Positions 49,956 through 59,052 of a DNA stretch of 64,000 nucleotides are shown piece by piece. Position 1 is the first letter of the stretch. Every line of letters begins with the position of its first letter. The notes under the pieces are model-generated. The model had not been told where the DNA came from. It did not search any database and saw only the letters and a list, made by a program, of their open reading frames with translations. The stretch is from Pseudolactococcus insecticola (lineage in GTDB: Bacteria > Bacillota > Bacilli > Lactobacillales > Streptococcaceae). The stretch covers positions 310,001 through 374,000 of the forward strand of contig NZ_BLLH01000001.1 of NCBI RefSeq assembly GCF_011170065.1, in the 5' to 3' direction. Position numbers and translations under genes: made by a program.

Positions 49956-50888
49956 ATGCCAGTAAAAGTTAATAATCAGCTGCCAGCAGTCAAGATTCTT
50001 GAGGCAGATAATATCTTTGTCATGGATGAGGCGCGTGCGGATCAGCAAGATATTCGTGCCATGAATATTCTTGTCGTGAATCTGATGCCGAGAAAAATGG
50101 TGGCTGAAACACAGATTTTAGCGCTTTTATCGAATACGCCTTTGCAGGTGAATGTGGATTTTCTCTACATGGCGAGTCACAAGTCTAAAAATATCACACA
50201 AAATCACCTTGATACCTTTTATAAGTCATTTGCGGAAATAGAAGGCAAGTATTTTGACGGAATGATTGTAACAGGGGCACCCGTTGAAAATCTTGCTTTC
50301 GAAGCCGTTGATTACTGGGGTGAGCTGAGCGATATTTTGGACTGGTCACGCTCTCATGTCTACTCGACTTTGCATATTTGTTGGGGGGCACAAGCGGGTC
50401 TTTACGCGCGTTATGGCACGCCAAAGCATGCGCTTGACAAAAAACTTTGGGGCGTCTATCATCAGACAGTTGAAAACCCAAAACATGTCTTATTTCGTGG
50501 CTTTGATGACGACTTTGTAAGTCCGCATTCTCGTAATACTGAGACCTATGCGTCAGAACTGCCACATGATTTTGAAATTTTATCCTACGGTGAAAAGGCA
50601 GGTTTGTCTATTGCTGTTAAGAAAAATTTGCGCGAAATCTATTCATTTGGCCATTTGGAATACGATCGGATGACGCTTGATTTTGAGTATCAGCGTGATA
50701 AATCAGTTTTCGGTGCGCAAATTGTGCCTGATCATTATTATCCAAATGATGATTCTACACAAAAGCCCAAGATGAATTGGGCAAGTGCGGCAAGCCTTTT
50801 TTTCTCGAATTGGCTGAACTATGCGGTTTATCAGGATACACCATATGACTTACGTGATTTGGCAAAATACGAATATTTCAATCTTTAA
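49956..50888 (+). CDS. metA: Homoserine O-acetyltransferase, MetA family
   Basis: Activates homoserine for methionine synthesis. The 310 residues contain the nucleophile Cys142 (HICWGAQAG). Glu stands at position 111 (GAPVEN), the residue that in characterised Bacillus enzymes selects acetyl-CoA; E. coli MetA has Gly there and uses succinyl-CoA. O-acetylhomoserine could then accept the sulfide made by the cys island. GAAAAGGGG precedes the ATG. The tandem MET-boxes suggest LysR-type control. Confidence 0.93.
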   Translation: MPVKVNNQLPAVKILEADNIFVMDEARADQQDIRAMNILVVNLMPRKMVAETQILALLSNTPLQVNVDFLYMASHKSKNITQNHLDTFYKSFAEIEGKYFDGMIVTGAPVENLAFEAVDYWGELSDILDWSRSHVYSTLHICWGAQAGLYARYGTPKHALDKKLWGVYHQTVENPKHVLFRGFDDDFVSPHSRNTETYASELPHDFEILSYGEKAGLSIAVKKNLREIYSFGHLEYDRMTLDFEYQRDKSVFGAQIVPDHYYPNDDSTQKPKMNWASAASLFFSNWLNYAVYQDTPYDLRDLAKYEYFNL

Positions 50889-50907
50889 GCACGTTAGGTG
50901 CTTTTTT
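50887..50907 (+). terminator. Terminator of metA
   Basis: AAGCAC and GTGCTT form a six-pair stem around GTTAG, followed by four more T. It overlaps the metA stop codon. Confidence 0.75.
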
Positions 50908-50909
50908 GA

Positions 50910-50915
50910 TATAAT
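50910..50915 (+). promoter_or_regulatory. -10 element of dnaD
   Basis: TATAAT, only six bases before the dnaD ATG. No -35 is recognised at 17 bases (AAGCAC). Confidence 0.55.
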
Positions 50916-50921
50916 AAAGCT

Positions 50922-51617
50922 ATGAACTTTTACGACCAATATAAAACACAACTTGTGCTGCCAGAAGCCATTCTGACGCACTTACTCGCTATTTTCCCAA
51001 GTAGCGAGACTTTCACAATCTGGCTTTATTTTTATCAAAATGAGTCCCTTGCACCTAGCCAGATTGCTGCTTTTCTAAAAAGTACGACGTCAGAAGTCAA
51101 TCAAGCCATCGCCCTTCTGACCAACTCTGATACGTTATCTGCGGAGTTTGATGAGGTGACAGGTGAGATGCGTTTTGACACGCGTCCTGCATTTGCAAAG
51201 TTAGATAGGATTTTAGCTGAAGATAAAGCTGAGACAACTAATGTTGACCAAGACGAAACGTCAGAATCAGACATCACGCGCCTCATTGCAGCGTTTGAGC
51301 CAGAAATGCCTGGTGGTTTGACGCCAATGACGATAGAAGAACTACAAAAATGGCTATCTGACGACAAATTTGAAGCTGATTTGATTTTGCTTGCTTTACA
51401 TGAGGCGGCGCTCAATCGTAAAGTTTCTTTGCCATATATCCGTGCTATTCTGCGAAATTGGCGTAATGACGGCGTTATAACGGCGCGCGATATTGAGCGA
51501 AATAAAGAAGAACGTGAGCTTCGCAAGGAGACACCAGATAATCAGGCACCTTTGTCAGAAGAATTTTTCAGCTCGGCAGACGCCCTTGGCAAATTATGGG
51601 GATTTTCACAGGACTAA
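50922..51617 (+). CDS. dnaD: DnaD-like replication initiation protein
   Basis: Remodels DNA and helps load the helicase during primosome assembly in Firmicutes. The 231 residues have an N-terminal winged helix (about 1-95) and a C-terminal DnaD/DnaB2 domain with LPYIRAILRNWRNDGV (about 165-180). There is no ribosome site before the ATG, which lies at the predicted transcription start. No nth gene follows. Confidence 0.88.
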   Translation: MNFYDQYKTQLVLPEAILTHLLAIFPSSETFTIWLYFYQNESLAPSQIAAFLKSTTSEVNQAIALLTNSDTLSAEFDEVTGEMRFDTRPAFAKLDRILAEDKAETTNVDQDETSESDITRLIAAFEPEMPGGLTPMTIEELQKWLSDDKFEADLILLALHEAALNRKVSLPYIRAILRNWRNDGVITARDIERNKEERELRKETPDNQAPLSEEFFSSADALGKLWGFSQD

Positions 51618-51643
51618 AAAAGACATCGGGGAGATGTCTTTTT
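51617..51643. terminator. Bidirectional terminator between dnaD and the TetR gene
   Basis: AAAAAGACATC and GATGTCTTTTT form a perfect 11-pair stem around GGGGA. Runs of A and T on both sides let it serve both converging units. Confidence 0.9.
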
Positions 51644-51644
51644 C

Positions 51645-52217
51645 CTATCTAGAAATCGGTGTCAGGTTCGGATTGTCAATGATAAAGCTGATAATTTCTT
51701 TGAATATGGTATGTAAATACTCATCCGTGTAGCTACGGATACCTGCGATGCTTGAAGCAGCCATGCCGTTTACAATAATCCAAGTCCGAATATGAAGGGC
51801 ATCGATGCGCGCTTCGTCTAAGTTGCGATAGGTGCTAGAATCTGCGACAACTTTTTTGTAGTTGTTATAAGAATAATCAAACATGAGATGGTTGCGGGCA
51901 AAGCCATCAACAAATAAACCGTGGTACAGGTTTGGATTTTCCTCAGAAAAACGGATGAAGGCAATGGCGAGTGAAATCAGCGGATCCTCGTCATGTTTTT
52001 CAGCAAGCTTGACATCAAACATATAGTGAAACACGTGTTTTAGGACGGCACGTTTGTAGTTCTCCATGTTGGTAAAGCTACCGTAAATCGGCTGCGTTGA
52101 GATGTCAAATTCAGCTGCGACATTACGTGCTGTGAATTTATCAAAGCCGTGTGTATTGAGATATTGAAAGCCATAGTCTAGCAGCATTTCTTCACTAATC
52201 ACTTTTTTTCTTGGCAT
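51645..52217 (-). CDS. TetR/AcrR family transcriptional regulator
   Basis: A 190-residue regulator with an N-terminal helix-turn-helix (FTARNVAAEFDISTQPIYGSF, cut here before its end) and a diverged ligand-binding domain. The start is placed at 52217, eight bases after AAAGGA; an in-frame codon at 52253 lies inside the Cof gene. It is the last gene of the minus-strand HD-Cof-TetR group. Its targets are unknown. Confidence 0.84.
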   Translation of the reverse strand: MPRKKVISEEMLLDYGFQYLNTHGFDKFTARNVAAEFDISTQPIYGSFTNMENYKRAVLKHVFHYMFDVKLAEKHDEDPLISLAIAFIRFSEENPNLYHGLFVDGFARNHLMFDYSYNNYKKVVADSSTYRNLDEARIDALHIRTWIIVNGMAASSIAGIRSYTDEYLHTIFKEIISFIIDNPNLTPISR

Positions 52218-52237
52218 TGAGATGTCCTTTCTTAGTC

Positions 52238-53047
52238 TTAGTTCAAAACCCATTCGTTAATGGCATGCGCAACGCCTGATTTTTCATTTGATTTGGTAAT
52301 ATATTTGGCAATTTTTTTGAGTTCAGGATTGCCATTTGCCATGACGACTGGATTTGCGACTGCTTCAAGCATGGAGCGGTCATTTTCTTCATCGCCAATC
52401 GCCATCGTTTCTTCATAGGCGATGCCAAGCTTGTCAGCCAGATGCTTAACTGCAAGCCCTTTGCTGGCATTTTTGTTTAAAATTTCGAGATAAAACGGCG
52501 TTGATTTGACGATCGTGTAGTTATCAAGAAAACGTTGTGGCAGTTTTTTAATCGTCTCGTCCAATTTTTCAGGCTCGTCGATATACATCATTTTGATGAT
52601 TTCATGCTTTTTCATTTCCTCAGCGCTACGATATTTGAGCGGAAGGCCCGTGATATAGGCTTCGTTGACCGAGTATTTACTGATGTCGCGGTTATGCGTG
52701 TAGACAGCAGACCTGGTGATCGAGTGAAGTGGCGTACCAATGCGGCGGCTCTCCATCTCAATATCCAGATAGTCATCATAGGTCAACGGCTCGTCGATAA
52801 AAGCTTCACCACTTGCAGTCGCCTGCACCAAAGCGCCGTTATAAGTGATAAGATAGTCGCCTTCATCAAGTAGGTTGAGCGATGCTAAGATTGGCGTCAC
52901 ACCTAGGAGCGGTCGACCAGTGGCAATGACGATCTTGACGCCAGCGGCCTTTGCTTTTTGGACAGCATCAAACACTTCAGGTGTGATTTCACGGTTGTTA
53001 TTGACGAGTGTGCCGTCAATATCGATGGCAACAAGTTTGATAGACAT
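52238..53047 (-). CDS. Cof-type HAD-superfamily phosphatase
   Basis: A cytoplasmic IIB haloacid-dehalogenase hydrolase of 269 residues. Motif I is DIDGTLVNN, motif II lies in IATGRP, motif III is the Lys in NKNASKGLAVKHLA, and motif IV is GDEENDRSM. Likely a broad sugar-phosphate or flavin-phosphate phosphatase. It begins just after the stop of the HD-domain gene and is probably co-transcribed with it. Confidence 0.9.
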   Translation of the reverse strand: MSIKLVAIDIDGTLVNNNREITPEVFDAVQKAKAAGVKIVIATGRPLLGVTPILASLNLLDEGDYLITYNGALVQATASGEAFIDEPLTYDDYLDIEMESRRIGTPLHSITRSAVYTHNRDISKYSVNEAYITGLPLKYRSAEEMKKHEIIKMMYIDEPEKLDETIKKLPQRFLDNYTIVKSTPFYLEILNKNASKGLAVKHLADKLGIAYEETMAIGDEENDRSMLEAVANPVVMANGNPELKKIAKYITKSNEKSGVAHAINEWVLN

Positions 53048-54382
53048 TTATTTTTTACCTGCTTTTCCTAGAAAATAGTCATTGTTGATATAGCTCGTAA
53101 AGGCTTCCTGCTCACTTTTGAACAGGGTGTCAGCCTTTAAAATTTCGCGCGGGAAGTAGAAACGATTATCTCCATGCGTCGTGCCAGACAGTGCTTTGAC
53201 AAGGCTTGACAACTCGGATAACTCGGTCAATGAGCCATCTTTTTGCATGATTTCAATCTGAGTCCGTGAATTTTCAAGCTCAGGACGATAGAGATCATAA
53301 GGCAGATCAAAGTTTGAGTGAACAGCAGTGTAATAATCAGGATCAAATCCAATTTTTTCAATAATATCGCGCAAAATAGCCAAATCTGCCTCGTCAGAAC
53401 GGTCATATTTGACGGATTTAGCCAGTTTACGATTGATAAAAGACGTACTGAGATCAGCTAAAATCTCGTCAGGATGCGTCTGCCAATTTTGAAAATAAGT
53501 GGTCATGACACCATCGTCAAGCTGAAGATAATCATTCAGTGAAAATTGATTTTCAAAAAAAGGAATCAATCTCGGACTTGTCATGGCAAAATAGTCTTTT
53601 TGCGTCGGATAGAGGACTTTGGCACGTTTTAGCAGCTGATGAAGCAAGACTTCCATTGCACGACTGGCAGGATGAAAATAAACCTGCATATACATCTGGA
53701 AACGGCTAACGATATAGTCCTCAACTGCGTGCATCCCCTGAATCTTGAAGGCAATGCCATTGTCAACAGGCGTAATAACCCGCATGATACGTGTCAGATC
53801 AAACTCGCCATATGTTGCCCCAGTATAGTAAGAATCTCGCAGCAAATAATCCATCCGATCGGCGTCAATCTGACTAGAAATCAGCTGAACCACCTGTTGG
53901 TTTTCGTAGTCGTGTGTGATGACGCTCGCCACCTTTTCTGGAAAATCAGGCGCAACTTTACGCAAAACGGCATTGACCTCGGTAGTCTCGTCAGTGATGA
54001 TGGCGACTGTAATCGCCTCGTGATCAGTATCAAAAATGCCTTCAAAAGTATGAGAAAAGGCACCGTGGCCAACATCATGCAAGAGCGCCGCACACTGCGT
54101 CACTAGATTTTCCTCAGGCCGCCAAGTCTCGGGATAATTTTTGGTAAACATTTCTGTGATTTGTTTGGCAATATGATAAACACCTAAACAATGTGTAAAA
54201 CGGCTGTGTTCAGCGCCATGAAAAGTATAACTCGACGTGCCTAATTGCTTGATACGGCGCAAACGCTGGAACTCTTTGGTTGCAATCAAGTCATAAATGG
54301 TCTGATTACTGACAGGAATATAGTTGTGAACAGGGTCACGAAAGACTTTTTCTAGTTTTTTATTAGTTGCCATAGTCGCCAT
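53048..54382 (-). CDS. HD-domain phosphohydrolase, YwfO/dNTPase-like
   Basis: A 444-residue protein (if started at 54382) with the metal-binding HD motif: His in HSRFTHCLGVYH and His-Asp in ALLHDVGHGAFSHTFE. Relatives are dNTP triphosphohydrolase-like enzymes. The N-terminus KVFRDPVHNYIPV is conserved. The start is uncertain between ATG 54382 and ATG 54373, and no strong ribosome site is visible. ATTATA at 54405-54410 is a minus-strand -10. Confidence 0.86.
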   Translation of the reverse strand: MATMATNKKLEKVFRDPVHNYIPVSNQTIYDLIATKEFQRLRRIKQLGTSSYTFHGAEHSRFTHCLGVYHIAKQITEMFTKNYPETWRPEENLVTQCAALLHDVGHGAFSHTFEGIFDTDHEAITVAIITDETTEVNAVLRKVAPDFPEKVASVITHDYENQQVVQLISSQIDADRMDYLLRDSYYTGATYGEFDLTRIMRVITPVDNGIAFKIQGMHAVEDYIVSRFQMYMQVYFHPASRAMEVLLHQLLKRAKVLYPTQKDYFAMTSPRLIPFFENQFSLNDYLQLDDGVMTTYFQNWQTHPDEILADLSTSFINRKLAKSVKYDRSDEADLAILRDIIEKIGFDPDYYTAVHSNFDLPYDLYRPELENSRTQIEIMQKDGSLTELSELSSLVKALSGTTHGDNRFYFPREILKADTLFKSEQEAFTSYINNDYFLGKAGKK

Positions 54383-54512
54383 TCTATTAGATTTACTTAG
54401 TTTTATTATAACGTAAAAGCCCCTAAAATGCACGATTTGTCTCTATTTTTTTCATCATTTTATGAAAATAAAATTTAACACGACTGAAACGCTATTTTGC
54501 GACAAATTATCG

Positions 54513-54518
54513 TATAAT
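54513..54518 (+). promoter_or_regulatory. -10 element of the E1 alpha/beta operon
   Basis: TATAAT, 51 bases upstream of the chosen start at 54569. No good -35 at 17 bases (CGCTAT). Confidence 0.5.
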
Positions 54519-54568
54519 AGAGTTACATGTTTTTTACAATGACAAAAAAAGAAAATAGGAAAGGTATT

Positions 54569-55519
54569 ATGCAAAAGATTGATAAAAGCCGTGCAGTCGA
54601 CTGGTATCAAACCATGATGACGATTCGTGATTTTGAAAATATCATCGATGATAGCAATAAAAAAGGCTATCTACACGGCACGACGCATTTATATAATGGT
54701 CAAGAAGCCATTGCAACTGCGATTTGCTCCCAACTGAGTCAGTCAGACTTGATCTTGTCAACCCACCGAAATCACGGTCATGCTATTGCAAAAGGCACGC
54801 AGACTGCGCAAATGTTTGCTGAGATTTTTGGTAAGAAAACAGGTACGAACGGCGGTCACGGCGGATCTATGCACATCAGTGATCCAGCCGTTGGCAACTT
54901 TGGTGGCAATGGTATTGTCGGGGGAAATTTCCCGATTGCACTCGGCTTAGCACAGGCGCTCAAAATGGATAAATCTGAGCAGATTGTCGTTTGTTTTTCA
55001 GGAGATGGTGCGACAAATGAAGGCACTTTTCACGAAAGTCTAAATCTCGCAAGCATCTGGCAATTGCCAATCGTTTTTGTGGTGGAAAATAATCAGTACG
55101 CCATGTCAAGCGATGCTTCTGTCATGATTGCAGGCAGCATTTCTGAGCGTGCCAAAAACTATCAGATGACGGCCTATAAAGTTGATGGTCAGGACGTTTT
55201 TGCAGTCAATGATATTTTTGAAAAAGCAAGGCAAGATCTGGCCAATGGTCCTGTTCTGATCGAGGCTGTGACCTATCGCTTCAAGGGGCATTCGCGTTCT
55301 GACAGTGAACAATACCGCACGCCAGATGAGTTTTTCAACTGGGAAGACCCAATCAAAAAATTGCGTGAAAGCCTTCTGACAGACTATGATGTCACGTCAG
55401 AAGAGCTTGCGCTTTTAGATGAAAAAATCTATAGTCGCCTGATAAAAGAAGCAAAAAATGCCTTGTCTGACGAAGCAGCGAGCCTTCCAGACGACATCAG
55501 AAGGGCGGTTTACAGATGA
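54569..55519 (+). CDS. Thiamine-diphosphate-dependent dehydrogenase E1 component, alpha subunit
   Basis: Part of a 2-oxoacid or acetoin dehydrogenase E1; 316 residues. The ThDP motif runs from GDGATNEGTFHESLN to VENNQYA. The start is ATG 54569 after AGGAAAGG. An in-frame ATG at 54527 lies eight bases after the -10 and would add 14 residues. Length and sequence style fit acetoin-dehydrogenase AcoA-type as well as pyruvate dehydrogenase. No E2 or E3 genes follow. Confidence 0.88.
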   Translation: MQKIDKSRAVDWYQTMMTIRDFENIIDDSNKKGYLHGTTHLYNGQEAIATAICSQLSQSDLILSTHRNHGHAIAKGTQTAQMFAEIFGKKTGTNGGHGGSMHISDPAVGNFGGNGIVGGNFPIALGLAQALKMDKSEQIVVCFSGDGATNEGTFHESLNLASIWQLPIVFVVENNQYAMSSDASVMIAGSISERAKNYQMTAYKVDGQDVFAVNDIFEKARQDLANGPVLIEAVTYRFKGHSRSDSEQYRTPDEFFNWEDPIKKLRESLLTDYDVTSEELALLDEKIYSRLIKEAKNALSDEAASLPDDIRRAVYR

Positions 55520-56463
55520 TAAAAACTTATCTCGAAGCTGTTAATGACGGTTTACGTCAAGTTCTTTCGGCTATTCCCGAGGCGTATATCTTGGGGGAAG
55601 ACGTGGGAACTTACGGCGGTGGTTTTGGTGCGACTAAGGATCTGATTGCTGATTTTCCAGATCGTGTGCTTGACACACCGATTTCTGAGGCTGCCATTAC
55701 CGGCGTTGCGACAGGCTCAGCCTTACTTGGTAAGCGCCCGATATTGGAGATTCAGTTTTCTGACTTTCTGACGGTCGCTGTCGATCAGATAGTCAATGAA
55801 GCTGCTAAACTGCATTTTTTGTCAAATGGTAAGCAGTCTGTGCCCATGGTCATCCGTGCTGCAAGTGGTTCTGGGACAGGTGCAGGCGCACAACATTCGC
55901 AAAGCCTTGAAAATTGGTTTGCCCATATCCCAGGCTTGATCGTTGCCATGCCATCAAATGCTTATGATGCAAAAGGCGTCTTGATTGCTGCGGTTAAAAA
56001 TGACAATCCTGTCTTGATATTTGAGCCCAAATCGCTCTATAAAGTCAGGTCAGAAGTACCAGATGGCCTATACGCGGTACCACTCGCACAAGCAAAAGTC
56101 GTCAGAAGTGGTGATGATGTAACAGTCATAGCACTCGGTCGCATGGTCGAGCTTGCCAAAACAATCGCTGAAAAATGCGACGTGTCACTTGAAATTGTTG
56201 ATCCCATCACCATTTCACCATTGGACATTGACACGCTAGCTGCCTCTGCTAAAAAAACAGGGAAAGTCGTGATTTTGACTGAGGCAGTGGCGCGTTCAGG
56301 TATTTCAGGTGAGATTTTGGCGCAATTGATTGAAGCAGGTTTTACTGGGAAAATCAAGCGTCTTGGCGCAAAATTCATGCCGGTTTCAGCCGCAGAAACA
56401 GTCGAGTTTGACCAAATTCCAACAGAAGCTGAAGTTCTAGCCGCAATTTCGGAGGTGATGTAG
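55516..56463 (+). CDS. Thiamine-diphosphate-dependent dehydrogenase E1 component, beta subunit
   Basis: Partner of the alpha subunit, 315 residues, overlapping its gene by four bases (ATGA). LGEDVGTYGGGFGATKDL, DTPISEAAITG and the transketolase C-terminal domain (about 190-315, containing EAVARSGISGEI) are typical of E1 beta. Substrate (pyruvate or acetoin) is not decided by sequence. The absence of lipoyl E2 and E3 genes here is notable. Confidence 0.88.
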   Translation: MIKTYLEAVNDGLRQVLSAIPEAYILGEDVGTYGGGFGATKDLIADFPDRVLDTPISEAAITGVATGSALLGKRPILEIQFSDFLTVAVDQIVNEAAKLHFLSNGKQSVPMVIRAASGSGTGAGAQHSQSLENWFAHIPGLIVAMPSNAYDAKGVLIAAVKNDNPVLIFEPKSLYKVRSEVPDGLYAVPLAQAKVVRSGDDVTVIALGRMVELAKTIAEKCDVSLEIVDPITISPLDIDTLAASAKKTGKVVILTEAVARSGISGEILAQLIEAGFTGKIKRLGAKFMPVSAAETVEFDQIPTEAEVLAAISEVM

Positions 56464-56465
56464 GG

Positions 56466-56843
56466 ATGACGCAGATTATGATTGATAATATTATCGAGAT
56501 TGATGAACAAAAAGAGGTTATTCATGAAGTAGTGACAGGTGAGTATCGCGAGAAAAATGGTCAGCAATATCTGATCTATCAAAATGAGCTTTCTGAGAAG
56601 GTTGTCATGAAATACGGCACTGAGATGCTTACAATCACCCGTTTTTCAAACCCAAGCTCCATCATGAAAATGCATCCTGAAATTACGACAAAAACAGCCA
56701 TTGCAACACCAGTCGGTGCTCAGCATTTTGACCTAAAAACGCAGCAGTATCAACAGCAAGAAAATGGATTTGATACACAGTATCAGCTATTTCAGATGGA
56801 TCAAAAAATTGCCCAATATCATTTGTCGGTGCGTTTCTCTTGA
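56466..56843 (+). CDS. DUF1934 (YwiB-like) protein
   Basis: A 125-residue small beta-rich protein of unknown function. EVVTGEYREKNGQQYLIYQN and the closing YHLSVRFS fit DUF1934. It starts two bases after the E1 beta stop, with GGAGG and GTAGGG upstream, so it is likely in the same operon. No catalytic residues can be named. Confidence 0.78.
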   Translation: MTQIMIDNIIEIDEQKEVIHEVVTGEYREKNGQQYLIYQNELSEKVVMKYGTEMLTITRFSNPSSIMKMHPEITTKTAIATPVGAQHFDLKTQQYQQQENGFDTQYQLFQMDQKIAQYHLSVRFS

Positions 56844-56895
56844 AAAATTGCAGCAAGAGTTTTAGAATAAAAGAAGATCGAGAGGATATATTCTA

Positions 56896-57303
56896 ATGAA
56901 ATTGACAACTGATATGAAACGTCTGATTACAGAAAATTTGGCCTATATTGCGACTGTTGATAATGATGGGAACCCAGATATTGGACCTAAGATGTCCATT
57001 CGTGTTTATGATGATGAAACTATTGTCTATGACGAGCTGACAGGCAAACAAACCATGGCGAATATCGAAAATAACGGTAAAGCCATTATTGCTGTGGCAA
57101 ATGAATCTGAAATGTCTGGCTACCGTTTTTCAGGACCTACGCAAATTATTCGTGAAGGCGCATTTTTCGAGGATGCAACAAAATGGTCGGTAGACGGAAA
57201 ACACCCACTACCAAAGGCTGCAGGCGTGATGAAGATTGAAAAAATCTGGACACTTGCACCTGGACCAACGGCAGGTACACCTGTCACTGAAACTGAAAAA
57301 TAA
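56896..57303 (+). CDS. Pyridoxamine 5'-phosphate oxidase-like flavin-fold protein
   Basis: A 135-residue split-barrel flavin-binding family protein. The core stretch LAYIATVDNDGNPDIGPKM is typical, followed by GKAIIAVA. Members bind FMN, F420 or heme and have various roles; true pyridoxine oxidation is unlikely at this length. GAGAGGA precedes the ATG. Confidence 0.82.
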   Translation: MKLTTDMKRLITENLAYIATVDNDGNPDIGPKMSIRVYDDETIVYDELTGKQTMANIENNGKAIIAVANESEMSGYRFSGPTQIIREGAFFEDATKWSVDGKHPLPKAAGVMKIEKIWTLAPGPTAGTPVTETEK

Positions 57304-57306
57304 TCA

Positions 57307-57319
57307 AAATCCGAACGTT
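57307..57319 (+). promoter_or_regulatory. PurBox upstream of purM
   Basis: AAATCCGAACGTT matches AWWWCCGAACWWT at 12 of 13 positions. The central G (57313) is 64 bases before the -10 at 57377, exactly as for purC. Confidence 0.8.
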
Positions 57320-57325
57320 ACAAGC

Positions 57326-57353
57326 AAAAACTATCAGAAATGATAGTTTTTTT
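57326..57353 (+). terminator. Terminator inside the purM promoter
   Basis: AAAAACTATCA and TGATAGTTTTT form a perfect 11-pair stem around GAAA. It ends the flavin-fold gene and lies between the PurBox and the -10. Confidence 0.88.
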
Positions 57354-57376
57354 GTTAGTTTTAGCGAAAATTATCT

Positions 57377-57382
57377 TATAAT
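57377..57382 (+). promoter_or_regulatory. -10 element of purM
   Basis: TATAAT, with no -35 (GTTAGT at 17 bases), consistent with PurR activation. Confidence 0.65.
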
Positions 57383-57414
57383 AAAATTAAATCAAAGAAA
57401 GTTGGAACGAGAGA

Positions 57415-58437
57415 TTGTCTGAAAAAAATGCCTACGCACAAGCTGGAGTCGATGTAGAAGCTGGATATGAAGTAGTTGAACGCATCAAAAAACACGTGAA
57501 ACGCACAGAACGCCTAGGTGTCATGGGCGCGCTTGGCGGATTTGGCGGGATGTTTGACTTGACGACGACTGGTGTCAAAGAACCCGTCCTCATCTCAGGA
57601 ACTGACGGTGTCGGCACAAAGTTGCTGCTTGCGATTGAGGCTGGTAAGCATGATACGATTGGGATCGACTGTGTGGCTATGTGTGTCAATGACATCGTGG
57701 CAGCAGGCGCTGAACCACTGTATTTCCTTGACTACATCGCAACGGGGAAAAATGATCCTGAAAAACTTGAGCAAGTCGTAGCTGGCGTTGCAGAAGGTTG
57801 CGTGCAATCTAATGCTGCCCTTGTTGGTGGAGAAACGGCTGAAATGCCTGGTATGTATGGTAAAGACGATTACGATCTTGCAGGATTTGCGGTCGGCGTT
57901 GCTGAAAAATCTCAAGTCATCACAGGTGAAAAAATCTCAGAAGGCGATATTTTAATCGGTCTTGCCTCATCAGGGATTCACTCAAATGGTTTTTCACTGG
58001 TCCGTAAAGTCTTTGCAGACTCTGACTTGAACGCAGAAGTTGCAGCACTCGGTGGTCAAAAGTTGATTGATAACTTATTGACACCTACCAAAATCTACGT
58101 CAAAGACTTACAACCGCTTATCAAAGCAGGCGTGATCAACGGGATTTCTCACATTACAGGTGGCGGTTTTATCGAAAATATTCCGCGCATGTTTTCTGAT
58201 GACTTAGCTGCTGAAATCACAGAAGGCACTTGGGATATTTTACCAATTTTTGATCTGCTTGAAAAAACAGGCAATCTCAAACACAGCGAAATGTATGAAA
58301 TTTTCAACATGGGTCTTGGCATGGTGCTTGCCATTTCACCTGAAAATCTCGCACAAACAAAAGACTTGCTAAACGGTAATTATTTTGAAATCGGAAAAAT
58401 CGTTAAACGCGACACGCAAGCGGTCATCATCAAATGA
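57415..58437 (+). CDS. purM: Phosphoribosylformylglycinamidine cyclo-ligase
   Basis: Closes FGAM to AIR in purine synthesis; 340 residues. A TTG start at 57415 gives the conserved opening [18 protein letters not shown]; no ATG lies nearby. Conserved ATP-site motifs are [12 protein letters not shown] and [12 protein letters not shown]. It shares a PurBox promoter type with purC and overlaps purN by four bases. Confidence 0.96.
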   Translation: MSEKNAYAQAGVDVEAGYEVVERIKKHVKRTERLGVMGALGGFGGMFDLTTTGVKEPVLISGTDGVGTKLLLAIEAGKHDTIGIDCVAMCVNDIVAAGAEPLYFLDYIATGKNDPEKLEQVVAGVAEGCVQSNAALVGGETAEMPGMYGKDDYDLAGFAVGVAEKSQVITGEKISEGDILIGLASSGIHSNGFSLVRKVFADSDLNAEVAALGGQKLIDNLLTPTKIYVKDLQPLIKAGVINGISHITGGGFIENIPRMFSDDLAAEITEGTWDILPIFDLLEKTGNLKHSEMYEIFNMGLGMVLAISPENLAQTKDLLNGNYFEIGKIVKRDTQAVIIK

Positions 58438-58976
58438 AGTTAGCTGTTTTTGCCAGTGGATCTGGCACGAATTTTGAAAATCTAGTCAAGTCAGGTATTC
58501 CGGTTGATTTTCTCTTTACAGATAAAAGCGATGCAAAAGCTTTAGAACGTGCCGAAAAGTTGGGGATAAAATCTTACACATTTGAGCTGAAAACGTTCAC
58601 AAGTAAAGCCGATTACGAACGTGAGATTTTAAGTTTACTTGAGGCGTATGAGATTGATTTGATTGTACTTGCAGGCTATATGAAGATTGTGGGCGACGTG
58701 CTGTTGCAACGTTATGAAGGTCGGATCATTAACATTCACCCTGCCTATCTACCTGAATTTCCCGGTGCTCATGGTATTTTGGACGCCTGGAAAGCGGGTG
58801 TGTCGCAAAGTGGTGTGACCATCCATTATGTGGATGCAGGTGTGGATACAGGCAAGATCATTGCGCAAGAACGTGTGCCGATTTTGCCTGATGACACACT
58901 TGAACGTTTTGAAGCGCGGATCCATGAGAAGGAATATGCGCTTTATCCACAAGTTTTGAAAGACATTTTAGACTAA
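58434..58976 (+). CDS. purN: Phosphoribosylglycinamide formyltransferase
   Basis: Formylates GAR using 10-formyltetrahydrofolate; 180 residues. [12 protein letters not shown] binds the substrate phosphate. Catalytic Asn and His lie in [17 protein letters not shown], and the Asp in [10 protein letters not shown]. The start overlaps the purM stop (ATGA). Confidence 0.96.
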   Translation: MKLAVFASGSGTNFENLVKSGIPVDFLFTDKSDAKALERAEKLGIKSYTFELKTFTSKADYEREILSLLEAYEIDLIVLAGYMKIVGDVLLQRYEGRIINIHPAYLPEFPGAHGILDAWKAGVSQSGVTIHYVDAGVDTGKIIAQERVPILPDDTLERFEARIHEKEYALYPQVLKDILD

Positions 58977-58977
58977 G

Positions 58978-59002
58978 AAAACACCAATGAGCGTGTTTTT
59001 TT
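58978..59002 (+). terminator. Terminator of purMN
   Basis: AAAACAC and GTGTTTT around an eight-base loop, then TTT. A TATAAT at 59005-59010 follows at once and probably serves the next gene. Confidence 0.75.
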
Positions 59003-59052
59003 GTTATAATAAATAAAATTGATGTGGCAAGTCTTGAAAAAAGAGGATTAGG

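Noticed and set aside
54482-54500. A catabolite-responsive (cre) site at TGAAACGCTATTTT before the E1 genes
   Set aside because: It lacks one base of the WGWAARCGYTWW core, so the central CG is out of register.
54527-54568. A leaderless ATG at 54527 for the E1 alpha gene
   Set aside because: ATG 54569 has a strong AGGAAAGG site and gives the expected N-terminus; the added 14 residues show no conservation I recognise. It remains a possible alternative.
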